Notes: generated by a model not told the origin, from the sequence alone. A DNA stretch of 53,048 bases from Actinomycetes bacterium (GCA_021815645.1 JAKBAB010000003.1:1-53048); one strand, 5' to 3'; shown: positions 20,501 to 28,360, counted from the first letter of the stretch. Numbers and translations: made by a program.

Positions 20501-20877
20501 TGGGCGATACCGCGATCATCGAGAAGATATATGACCTGTTGATGCCGTGGGCCGATCTGTGGCCGAGTAACGGCGCCGAATGCGAGAGTCCGGTGTGCCA
20601 ATACCTCGGTGCCTTGGCCACCTGCCTCGGTCGCTACGACGACGCCGAATCTTACTTTGCGCAAGCCATGTCCGAATGCGATCGCACCGGCGCCAAGTTC
20701 TTCGCCGCGCGGACCAATCTCATGTGGGGTGAGATGCTCGCGCAACGGTGCCGGGGTGCTGACCTCGACCGAGCGAGAGTGTTGCTCGAGGTGGCACGCG
20801 AACTCGCGGCGAAGAACCGCTATGCGAAGGTCGAACAACGGGCCGCCGTGGCGCTCGAGGCCCTCGCCGATGCGTAG
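17563..20877 (+). CDS. Class III cyclase domain / AAA ATPase / TPR regulatory protein, overlapping the LOX gene by ATGA
   Basis: 'ILFTDLVGSTELSSRL', 'VKNLGDGLMVAF', 'GDPVIEAARLCALSEPGQIL'; Walker A 'GEAGMGKST'; Walker B 'ILVFEDLQWAD'. Confidence 0.92.
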   Translation: MTGISAETMNVTILFTDLVGSTELSSRLSAEEADDLRRRHFSILRQSILKSGGTEVKNLGDGLMVAFNSASSALSCSVSMQQGVERDNNVRGRSMGLRIGLSGGEVNAENGDYFGDPVIEAARLCALSEPGQILSAELVRAMAGRRNRFASRPLGALSLKGLPEPIDVVEILWEPIDGTDIPLSSRLEVRPSVGTVGRESEISTINDVFKRVAADGGRELVIVSGEAGMGKSTLVSEFARSAASTGTLVLFGHCEEDLATPYQLFYEALDHYVTHAPEETLREHVAVHGSELARLVPAMSSRVPDLPPSRATDADTERFLLFAAVVGLLSKLSAQRPVILVFEDLQWADRGSLLLLRHLAAAEQSTRILVLGTFRDSELARASALRETLGALHRHGNLHRIELKGLSDLGVIIFMEAAAGRSLEDAEVPLAQAVYRETDGNPFFVSEVLRHLIETGTVLQDENGRWSAQDLDQMTLPDSVREVIGGRVVRLGPDAARVLSVASVIGRDFDLDLLAKATGAPEDELLDTLDAATSVALIREVADASGRFSFAHALIQHTLYADLGRARRAQIHRQVAVALEQLLADQPDVRIGELARHWTNATQPVNLFKAINYSQRAGDAALRALAPADALTYFVKALDLDAQSDVADPILRVDLMIGLGTAQRQTGDPAFHATLIKAAHLAADLNETSRLVAACLATDRGFFSAIGAVDKEKVEILTIALERLSKSEPSRALVLATLCAELAVGTSLDYRLALAREALSIADTHGDNAVTVRVLNSLAFPLMVPELSQDSLERTQRAMTLAENVGDPLQILFAAHWREEAAILAGDVDEMDRALEMVHELVERFDQPGLRWTYLFTKAWRAMVAGDTDVAEELALASFQIGSDSGQPDATVMYGGQLITIGLQRGTLGDLVEILMQMTVDAPDVGAAVTAALTLAHAEAGNLDAVRELLTEMSARNFESPMDATWLTAMVWLADAAIALGDTAIIEKIYDLLMPWADLWPSNGAECESPVCQYLGALATCLGRYDDAESYFAQAMSECDRTGAKFFAARTNLMWGEMLAQRCRGADLDRARVLLEVARELAAKNRYAKVEQRAAVALEALADA

Positions 20878-20941
20878 TCCTTGGTCGAACGGCTCAACGG
20901 TCAACCGGTCGTTGGACGACCTCGACCAGAGAGAGGGGTAA

Positions 20942-22144
20942 ATGACCGAACCAATTTCACTGTCAGACGCGCCGTGCGGCTACAAACGCGATCAAAAGTT
21001 GCAACGCCAATTCCTCGACGCAGCCGAACATCTTCGCGAGGTGGACGGCTGGCCCAACCCGGCGAACGCGAATCGACGGGAGCTTCGCGCCGACCTGGTC
21101 TTAGAGGGTGGTGGCGTCAAGGGGCTGGGTCTCGTGGGGGCCATCTTGGTCCTGGACGAGGCCGGGTACTCGTTTCGCGGCGTCGCCGGCACCAGCGCCG
21201 GCGCGATTGCCGCCACGCTCGTCGCGGGACTGACGCGCACGCAGCGAACGATGACCGATCTGCTCGGATTCATCCGCTCACTCGACTTCACCCAATTCAT
21301 GCCCGAGAGCAAGTTGCACAAGTTCCTGGACCACGTCGGCGGTCACGTCGTGGAGGCCGCGTCCGATGCGTCGATCCTCCTGCGTCACGAGGGCGTGTAT
21401 TCCGGTAACTACCTCGAGAACTGGTTGCGCCCAATCCTGCACGACCAGCTCGGCGTAAAGACGTTCAACGATTTGAGGCTCTCGACCGAAACAGACCCCG
21501 AACTAAGTGTGGCCCCGGGCCACGACTACAGCCTGGTGGTACACACGTCGGACATCACCCGTGGTCAACTGGTGCGCCTGCCGTGGGACTTCCCGTACTA
21601 CGGAAAAGACCCCGGTGTGCAGGATCCGGTCGACACGGTGCGCGCGTCGATGTCGATCCCCTTCTTCTTCGAGCCGGTACACCACGTCTCGCAGGAGGCC
21701 ATCGTGGAGATAGCCGCACCCAGCGGCGGTACGATCACGTTGCGCTACGAAGCCGGTTCCCAGACGTGGGTCGACGGGGGATTACTGGCCAACTTCCCGA
21801 TCCACGCCTTCGACCGCACCGACGGCAAGCCGTCGCGCTGGCCCACGATCGGGATAAGGCTCTCCCAGTTGCAAACCGATTTCCCGGCGACAGAAGCCTG
21901 CACGTCGACGTTGGAGGTGGCCCTGCGCACGCTCAAGACAATGTCCAATGAGTGGGACTCCTACGCCGTGACCGAGTCGACGGCTGCCAAGACGATCTTC
22001 GTCGACAACGCCGGACTGACCGCAACCGACTTCGGCCTCACCAAAGGTCAACAAGACACGCTCTTTCTAAACGGCGTACGATCGGCGACCGCGTTCATCA
22101 TCGCCAAGGCCCAGGCCGGCGGCGTACCCCGTTCGTCACCGTAG
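20942..22144 (+). CDS. Patatin-like phospholipase
   Basis: Oxyanion 'LEGGGVKGLGLVGA', nucleophile 'GTSAG' (Ser85), catalytic Asp 'VDGGLLANFPI' (Asp278). Confidence 0.92.
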   Translation: MTEPISLSDAPCGYKRDQKLQRQFLDAAEHLREVDGWPNPANANRRELRADLVLEGGGVKGLGLVGAILVLDEAGYSFRGVAGTSAGAIAATLVAGLTRTQRTMTDLLGFIRSLDFTQFMPESKLHKFLDHVGGHVVEAASDASILLRHEGVYSGNYLENWLRPILHDQLGVKTFNDLRLSTETDPELSVAPGHDYSLVVHTSDITRGQLVRLPWDFPYYGKDPGVQDPVDTVRASMSIPFFFEPVHHVSQEAIVEIAAPSGGTITLRYEAGSQTWVDGGLLANFPIHAFDRTDGKPSRWPTIGIRLSQLQTDFPATEACTSTLEVALRTLKTMSNEWDSYAVTESTAAKTIFVDNAGLTATDFGLTKGQQDTLFLNGVRSATAFIIAKAQAGGVPRSSP

Positions 22145-22374
22145 AAGAGTCCTGCCGTAAATGGCCGCTACCACAAGAGGCCTTGACAGCGTCGGACTAT
22201 TCCGCGGACGTTCTCCCGCTCGAGTTGCTTGAACCCTGCGCCGCAGTCGTACAGGGTTTGAGAGAGGAGACGATGGTGGACCTTGGGTCGCACAATACGA
22301 ACCGCAACGAATTCGTTTGGGCATGCCAAAACATCAGTAGGCGCATCGAAAACCACGTTCAATCTTGCAACCAA

Positions 22375-22403
22375 GGATTGTAGCACTCATTATGCTACAA
22401 TCC
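22375..22403. promoter_or_regulatory. Perfect 11-bp inverted repeat upstream of the TA operon (candidate autoregulatory operator)
   Basis: GGATTGTAGCA-ctcatta-TGCTACAATCC, ending 4 bp before the antitoxin GTG start. Confidence 0.75.
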
Positions 22404-22407
22404 TGAG

Positions 22408-22686
22408 GTGACCAGAATTGGGATAAGAGAGCTTCGCCAGCACGCCAGCCGCTACCTCGAGCAAGTTAAGGCGGGCGAAGTTGTCGAAGTCACCGAACGA
22501 GGAAAACTGATCGCCTTATTGGTGTCACCTACCCCGGCCGTCGCCTCAAGGGACCGACTCATTGCCTCGGGTCGGCTCATTGCGGCGAGAAATGCACTTG
22601 GAATACCAACACACCGACACGCCGCACGCACCAATAACACCGCATCGAACGCGCTCACTGAACTGCGCGAGGATCGGTTGGCGTGA
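22408..22686 (+). CDS. Type II TA antitoxin, Phd/YefM (VapB-type)
   Basis: 'MTRIGIRELRQHASRYLEQVKAGEVVEVTERGKLIALLVSP'; overlaps the PIN toxin. Confidence 0.9.
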   Translation: MTRIGIRELRQHASRYLEQVKAGEVVEVTERGKLIALLVSPTPAVASRDRLIASGRLIAARNALGIPTHRHAARTNNTASNALTELREDRLA

Positions 22687-23075
22687 TCTATATCGACACC
22701 TCAGCCCTCGTGAAGCTGCTGTTCGACGAGCCCGAGAGCTCGGCGCTCGCGAACTGGCTAACCCTAAAGGCCGACATTCCAAAGGTCAGCAGCGATCTGT
22801 CAACCGTTGAGCTACTTCGTACGTGCCAGCGAATCGATGAATCACTGGTTGGTGACGCCCGACGGCTACTCGATGGGGTCGACCTCGTGCCCATTGATCA
22901 CGTAATCGTTGAGCAAGCCGCAACCCTGATCCCCCACGAACTACGGAGTCTTGATGCTATCCACCTCGCAAGCGCGTTGTCTCTGAGCGACGAACTCACC
23001 GATTTCGTCGCCTATGACGTTCGCCTCTGCTCGGCTGCCAAGAATGCGGGGCTGCCCGTGATGTCGCCTACGTAG
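22683..23075 (+). CDS. vapC: PIN-domain toxin (VapC family)
   Basis: 'MIYIDTSALVKLLFDEPES', 'ELRSLDAIHLASALSL', 'FVAYDVRLCSAAKNAGLPV'; GTGA overlap with the antitoxin. Confidence 0.93.
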   Translation: MIYIDTSALVKLLFDEPESSALANWLTLKADIPKVSSDLSTVELLRTCQRIDESLVGDARRLLDGVDLVPIDHVIVEQAATLIPHELRSLDAIHLASALSLSDELTDFVAYDVRLCSAAKNAGLPVMSPT

Positions 23076-23191
23076 CGCAAATTCCTACTCAACTCAAGAA
23101 CATCCAATGCCACTAGCGGGAGGCTAACCCCTCCGACCAGAGTCAAGAAGGAATGTCCGTGCGAGATGCGATTAGCGCGTTCAATACTCGT

Positions 23192-23264
23192 GGGCGCTGG
23201 GGGACTCGAACCCTCGACCTCAGCCGTGTGAAGGCTGCGCTCTAACCAGCTGAGCTAAGCGCCC
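23192..23264 (-). tRNA. tRNA-Val (anticodon CAC)
   Basis: Reverse complement GGGCGCTTAGCTCAGCTGGTTAGAGCGCAGCCTTCACACGGCTGAGGTCGAGGGTTCGAGTCCCCCAGCGCCC folds as a cloverleaf; loop TTCACAC. Confidence 0.95.
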
Positions 23265-23326
23265 GCTCGTTCAATCTAGTCGGTGACCGGAACTTCGCCC
23301 CAAGGTGCGAGTTGTAGCCTTCAACT

Positions 23327-23995
23327 GTGCCAGAGAAAGTTGAACCACCCGTAGAGAGCGGGCGGCGCCGGCGACGCACATCCGTGGCTCCGCGTGAAGT
23401 GGTTCTCGGCTTAGATCGAATTGAAAGGCGCCTGAGTATCGCCGGTGCCGGCCTGGCCGTGCTGCTCGCCCTTGTGACCCTGGCGCAATGGATTCGCAAT
23501 ATCCCCAATACCACCACTCAGTCCCCTACTCACGCTCACTCGTGCGCAAATGGATTTCACTACGTAACGAGTTCGAAACTCTGTGAGATGACTTCGCACG
23601 CATCGCGCGGCGAGTGGGAAATCCGCTTCTCGTTCATTTTTGTGATCGCGCTTTGCATCTTGTACTTCGCGCTGCGCCGCAAGCGCGCCGGGGTCGTATG
23701 CTTCTCCGTTTTTTTGGGTTTAGGTCTCGGCGTCGGGACCGGCCTCGTCTTTTTGTTCCTAGGTGTCTGGCTCATAATTCGTGCGTACCGACTCCAAAAG
23801 TACGGCGAGGCATCGTTCTCGTCCTCTACGCGTGTCGCCAAAGAGCGCGGTCGTTCGCGACGAGCGGACCTTTCGACATCCAAATCCCCGTCCACTCGAG
23901 CAAAATCGGTGTCCCCGTCTTCGGGCACGACCCGGACGGTGGCGCCCGAGCCATCAAAGCGTTATACGCCGAAGAAGCCGCGGCGACGCCGCTGA
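23327..23995 (+). CDS. Hypothetical membrane protein (TM segments, basic Ser-rich C-terminus)
   Basis: Hydrophobic stretches 'AGLAVLLALVTLAQWI', 'FSFIFVIALCILYFAL', 'LGLGLGVGTGLVFLFLGVWLII'; start at GTG. Confidence 0.6.
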   Translation: MPEKVEPPVESGRRRRRTSVAPREVVLGLDRIERRLSIAGAGLAVLLALVTLAQWIRNIPNTTTQSPTHAHSCANGFHYVTSSKLCEMTSHASRGEWEIRFSFIFVIALCILYFALRRKRAGVVCFSVFLGLGLGVGTGLVFLFLGVWLIIRAYRLQKYGEASFSSSTRVAKERGRSRRADLSTSKSPSTRAKSVSPSSGTTRTVAPEPSKRYTPKKPRRRR

Positions 23996-23998
23996 CTC

Positions 23999-24733
23999 AT
24001 GTTCAAGCTCGGCATGGATTTTCCGACAAAGTGGGCGCGTGGTTACCTTGCGCGGGCCGCTCGAAACATAATCCATTCGTGCTTTTTTGGCCCTTACGTC
24101 CGGTTCCTCACGAGCTTAGAAGTCAGAGGCGCGGAAAACATTTCCGGCAAGGGCCCATTCATTTTCGCAGCGAATCACGCCAGTCACGCTGACACGATCA
24201 TCGTGCTCACCGCACTTCCCCACGATCGACGGCGACGAACAATCGTGGCCGCGGCGATGGACAGCTTCTTTATGAAGGCTGGGCAGGCATTTCGAACCGT
24301 CCTCGTCTTTAACGCGATACCCGTCGACCGACACAAGGTGAACCGCCGTAGCGCCCAGTTAGCCCTTGAACTCGTTGAAGACGGTTGGAATCTACTGATC
24401 TACCCCGAAGGAGGACGCACGCCCACCGGGCAGCCCCAAGAGTTCAAGGGCGGTGCCGCTTACCTAGCGGAACGTTCTCGTGCGGCGGTGGTACCAACGT
24501 ACATACACGAGTCGGGCTACCTGATGGGGCCGAAATACGCCAAGGCCCCAATTTACGTCGACCGTCCCTCGCAACGACGTCATCACGTCGTCGTCGCATT
24601 TGGTGTACCCCTGCACTGCGGCCCCGAGGAGAACATGCGCCGATTTGGCGCGCGCATTGAAGAAGCGGTGCTTCAGCTAGGCCGAGAGACGAGCGGCGAT
24701 CCTCTCTACGGTGTTACCCCACCCGCGCCCTAG
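23999..24733 (+). CDS. 1-acyl-glycerol-3-phosphate acyltransferase (PlsC family)
   Basis: 'AANHASHADTI' (HX4D), 'YPEGGRTPTG'. Confidence 0.9.
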   Translation: MFKLGMDFPTKWARGYLARAARNIIHSCFFGPYVRFLTSLEVRGAENISGKGPFIFAANHASHADTIIVLTALPHDRRRRTIVAAAMDSFFMKAGQAFRTVLVFNAIPVDRHKVNRRSAQLALELVEDGWNLLIYPEGGRTPTGQPQEFKGGAAYLAERSRAAVVPTYIHESGYLMGPKYAKAPIYVDRPSQRRHHVVVAFGVPLHCGPEENMRRFGARIEEAVLQLGRETSGDPLYGVTPPAP

Positions 24734-25428
24734 ACCTTTAACGCCCCACGGCGCTCTTCGTACAGATCGTCGGCCACGGTCACCAGGGGTTCGAGGCTGA
24801 CGCCCAGAACCGCCCCGAGAATCTCATCGGCCCACCAAGGATTAAGGGCGAGAACCGGTCCGTGGGCGTAGGTCGCCCAAACTCTCTCGGCAACGAAACC
24901 GTCTACTTTCCCGTCATTGCCTCGACCCCGCAGTACTTCGCCCAACGGCGTTACGCCCGCGCCCAGAGTCGTCGTGCCACCGTGGTTCTCGAATCCGACG
25001 AGAGCTCTCCCCTTCACGCGAACCGCCAGTTCACCGACGGCGCGCTTTTTAGCGCGGCGGGTCACCGCGTCAACGAGGTTGAGCCCGGGGTAGTCGTCTC
25101 GACCCTCAACGCAAAAAGTCGTGCCCAGGATCTGGAGTCCGGCGCACACCGCGACAACGAAGCTACCGTCTTCGACCCTGCTCGCGAACGAAGAGACGCG
25201 AAGTTGGTCGGCCGCTAATCCCTGGGGTCCGTCTTCACCCCCACCCAGAACAAAAAGCGTCGCGGATGGCACTTCCTCGCCGACGCCGACTACCACGAGG
25301 TTGGCGTCGATTCCCCGCTGCCGAGCCCGTTCAACGAGTACGCGTGCGTTGCCTCCGTCGCCGTAAGTTCCCAAGAGTTCCGGAAAGATAAGGGCTACGG
25401 TCAACACTCGACTGTCCTCTGTCGCCAC
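24730..25428 (-). CDS. gatD: Glutamine amidotransferase GatD (lipid II isoglutaminyl synthase subunit)
   Basis: 'LTVALIFPELLGTYGDGGNARVLVERARQRGI', 'VCAGLQILGTTF', 'GFENHGGTT'; adjacent to MurT. Confidence 0.88.
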   Translation of the reverse strand: MATEDSRVLTVALIFPELLGTYGDGGNARVLVERARQRGIDANLVVVGVGEEVPSATLFVLGGGEDGPQGLAADQLRVSSFASRVEDGSFVVAVCAGLQILGTTFCVEGRDDYPGLNLVDAVTRRAKKRAVGELAVRVKGRALVGFENHGGTTTLGAGVTPLGEVLRGRGNDGKVDGFVAERVWATYAHGPVLALNPWWADEILGAVLGVSLEPLVTVADDLYEERRGALKV

Positions 25429-26597
25429 TGTTCAAACGCCGTGTAATTCGCGACCACGGTAACTGGCGCTCCCGGTACCGCGAGCGAGTCGAGTTCGTCC
25501 ACTACCGTCGCATCGACTCCCGCGTAGAAGAGGCGAGTCGCCAAATCGAGCCGGCGCTCGCCCAAGCAGATCACCTTTCTTCCCGTGAGTTGCTCGAAGG
25601 GCACGTCGTAGAGCCACGAAGGATCCCGGCCATCGGCCACGCGCGCGTTTATTGCGATCCATAACTCTCCGGCGCCGATCAGGGGAAGTGCCGCACTGAA
25701 TCCGGCGGGGTTTTTGGCGAGAATAAGTCGAAGGTCACGGGGACCCCACTTTCGTATTGCGTAACGACCGGCGACACTGGTTAGTCCATTCAGTCGCGCG
25801 AGTGCGCTAGGTACGTCGGCGCCGAGGACCGACAGAGCGGTGAGCGCGACGGCGGCGTTAGCGACGTTGAACTCACCGGGAAGTGCGAGGTCTAGCGAGA
25901 GAGGGTGACCTCGCACCGTGAGTCCACCATCGGTGAACGTATCGACGGTGCTCGGTTTGGCGAACCCACACTCGCACTCCCACGACGTCTGCGAAAATCG
26001 AAGTGATTGCGCACACCGAGGGCACGACGCCGCGTCCAAACGCCACGGCGTAGGGACGTCGCACCACACCACTCGTGCCCCGTCGCGTGTCGCGTAGACC
26101 ACGAGCGGATCGTTGGCGTTGGCGACGAACGTCACTTCCGGACTGTTCTTAACCGCCTCACGCCAAAGTTCGGCGAGATGGCGAACTTCGCTGGCCCGAT
26201 CGAGCTGGTCGCGAGATAGGTTGAGCAGTGTCACAACGCTGGGGCGTGTCGCGACGATCGTTTCGGGCAGCCACGACTCATCGACCTCGAGCACCGCGCG
26301 ATTTCCCAGAGAGTCCGCCAGTGCGGCCACGTGGCCCTGGACCATATTGGAGCCGGTGGCGTTGGTGGCGACGTTCCCTCCCCAGCCCGCCGTAATCATG
26401 GCCGTCGTGGTCGTCTTACCGTTCGTCCCACTCACCAAGACGACGGTCCGGTCCCTAGTCAAGTCCGTTAGTAAATTGCCCGAAATCGCGAGACCGACTC
26501 GGCCACCGATGACCGTCCCCGACCCACGCCCGATTCGCCGGGCGAGGCGGTTAACGAAAATAACCGCCCCGCGGGCCACTTTGTAACGCCAGGTCAC
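25401..26597 (-). CDS. murT: MurT ligase domain protein (lipid II isoglutaminyl synthase subunit)
   Basis: Mur ligase P-loop 'VSGTNGKTTTTAMI', zinc-ribbon 'CPRCAQSL...CECGF', 'NPAGFSAAL'. Confidence 0.9.
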   Translation of the reverse strand: MTWRYKVARGAVIFVNRLARRIGRGSGTVIGGRVGLAISGNLLTDLTRDRTVVLVSGTNGKTTTTAMITAGWGGNVATNATGSNMVQGHVAALADSLGNRAVLEVDESWLPETIVATRPSVVTLLNLSRDQLDRASEVRHLAELWREAVKNSPEVTFVANANDPLVVYATRDGARVVWCDVPTPWRLDAASCPRCAQSLRFSQTSWECECGFAKPSTVDTFTDGGLTVRGHPLSLDLALPGEFNVANAAVALTALSVLGADVPSALARLNGLTSVAGRYAIRKWGPRDLRLILAKNPAGFSAALPLIGAGELWIAINARVADGRDPSWLYDVPFEQLTGRKVICLGERRLDLATRLFYAGVDATVVDELDSLAVPGAPVTVVANYTAFEQWRQRTVEC

Positions 26598-26639
26598 CTC
26601 ACCACCATGACGGCCACGCTAACAACCTCGAAAAGGCAA

Positions 26640-26669
26640 AAGGACCAACCAGGGGGGTGGTTGGTCCTT
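26640..26669. terminator. Perfect 12-bp stem / G6 loop hairpin in the divergent murT-LysR intergenic region
   Basis: AAGGACCAACCA-GGGGGG-TGGTTGGTCCTT. Confidence 0.6.
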
Positions 26670-26770
26670 CTGCAAAACCTTCGTATTACTCAACGGGGGG
26701 GTTGAGTAAGGCAGGCTCCATCAAGTATGACCTTCCGGCCTCTATCTCGCAAGCGCATAGTTTAGATAGT

Positions 26771-26797
26771 TTCCATCTGTATAATAGATTGATGGAA
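26771..26797 (+). promoter_or_regulatory. Leaderless promoter with overlapping dyad for the LysR gene
   Basis: TATAAT at 26780-26785, 6 nt before ATG 26792; dyad TTCCATC-N13-GATGGAA spans -10 and start codon. Confidence 0.6.
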
Positions 26798-27733
26798 GTG
26801 CGACAACTCGAGGCCCTGGTAGGGATTGCGGAAAACGGAACTTTCTCCCGGACGGCCGACGCGCTCGGTACCGTCCAGTCCAACATCTCAACTCGAATTG
26901 CGCGCCTGGAGTCGGAGCTCGGTACCGAACTCGTTAACCGATCATCTGGAACCGTGACCGAATCTGGCCAAGTCGTGGTCGAGCGGGCCCGGCGCATTTT
27001 GTTAGAGATTCGCGCGATAGCTTCGGACGTTTCGGAACTGAACGCGGACGTTTCCGGCGTCGTTACCCTCGGCATGATCGGGACGGCTGGTCGATGGGTC
27101 GTTCCCCTGCTCCTCGACCACCTCCGCCAGCGCTACACGAAAATCAACTTACGCATCAGTGAGGGTACTAACTCGGCGCTCGAACCGCGACTGGTAAACG
27201 GTCAACTCGATATCGCCGTACTCGCGTGGCCGGTCGCCAAAAAGGAGTTGACCGCCGTCGACCTGTTTACCGAAGATTTGGTTGTAATCGCGTCCCGCGA
27301 GCACCCACTAGCGGCCGTTAACGGCCCACTACCTTTTTCCCTACTCGCTCAACACGAGTTACTCTTGCCCATGCGCGGCACGCCAATTCGTCGTGAAATT
27401 GACGACGCGGCCCACGGCGCCGGGGTCGAACTCAATGCGTTGGTCGAGTTAGACGGCCTGCGGACCATCGCGTCGATGACTTTCGACGGGCACGGGCCCT
27501 CCATATTGCCGGCCACGATGCTCTCGCCACACTTAAGGAGCAACTTCGTCGCGCTACCCATCGAAGGCATAGCGAAACGTCGCGTCGTCCTCGCTAGCCG
27601 TCGCTTCGGGTTCCCGGCGGCGCCAGTTCGCGCCATTCACGCACTCCTTCGAGAGGTGGTGGCTCACGCGTCGGCGACGCCCGACGGGGTATACCTCCCG
27701 GGGCGCGAGACATCGGTGCACACTACGTCGTGA
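26792..27733 (+). CDS. LysR family transcriptional regulator
   Basis: 'MEVRQLEALVGIAENGTFSRTADALGTVQSNISTRIARLESELGTELVNR'; start chosen by homology instead of 26657. Confidence 0.92.
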   Translation: MEVRQLEALVGIAENGTFSRTADALGTVQSNISTRIARLESELGTELVNRSSGTVTESGQVVVERARRILLEIRAIASDVSELNADVSGVVTLGMIGTAGRWVVPLLLDHLRQRYTKINLRISEGTNSALEPRLVNGQLDIAVLAWPVAKKELTAVDLFTEDLVVIASREHPLAAVNGPLPFSLLAQHELLLPMRGTPIRREIDDAAHGAGVELNALVELDGLRTIASMTFDGHGPSILPATMLSPHLRSNFVALPIEGIAKRRVVLASRRFGFPAAPVRAIHALLREVVAHASATPDGVYLPGRETSVHTTS

Positions 27734-28359
27734 GTGAACCGAGGAACGCCCAGCAACGCGCTGACGTTATCGCGCGACTCGACCGCGCCTTTTCACCCCT
27801 CATAACGGCCCTGGGGCCGGCGCCCGAGCGCCGTAGCGCTCCGGTGTCCACACGCTTCTCGGCCCTAGTGAACTCGATAACTCACCAACTCCTCGCAACG
27901 AAAGCGGCGGCTACGATTCACCGACGAGTGATCGACGCGTGCGGCGGTGACGTCAACCCGTTCACTCTTAGTGAAATCGGGCCCGACGGATTGCGCGCGC
28001 TCGGTCTGTCGCGCGCTAAGGCGGCGGCCATGGTCGACCTAGCGGATCGGGTCCGCGACGGACGACTGGACCTCCGTCGGCACGGACGCATGGACGACCT
28101 CGACGTCATCAGTGAAGTCGTAGCGGTCCGCGGCGTCGGACCTTGGACGGCGCAGATATACCTCATGCACACTTTAGGTCGCCACGACGTGTGGCCCGCG
28201 AGCGACTTGGGTGTTCGTCGCGGTTGGTCAATTCTCCACGGCGACGTTGAGATGGTGGCGATCAACAACCTGAGGGAGGCGGGCGGTATCTTCCAGGGCT
28301 TTCGCTCCGACGTCGCGTGGTACTGCTGGCGCGCGATCGACTTTACGCTCATTAAGTAA
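27730..28359 (+). CDS. DNA-3-methyladenine glycosylase family protein (HhH-GPD, AlkA-like)
   Basis: 'NSITHQLLATKAAATIHRRV', 'LGLSRAKAAAMVDLADRV', 'VRGVGPWTAQIYLMHTLGRHDVWPASDLGVRRG'. Confidence 0.92.
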   Translation: MSEPRNAQQRADVIARLDRAFSPLITALGPAPERRSAPVSTRFSALVNSITHQLLATKAAATIHRRVIDACGGDVNPFTLSEIGPDGLRALGLSRAKAAAMVDLADRVRDGRLDLRRHGRMDDLDVISEVVAVRGVGPWTAQIYLMHTLGRHDVWPASDLGVRRGWSILHGDVEMVAINNLREAGGIFQGFRSDVAWYCWRAIDFTLIK

Positions 28360-28360
28360 A

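Noticed and set aside
23999-24733. PlsC acyltransferase as part of the oxylipin locus (lysolipid re-acylation)
   Set aside because: Separated from the patatin by a TA module, a tRNA and a membrane-protein gene; a common housekeeping family.
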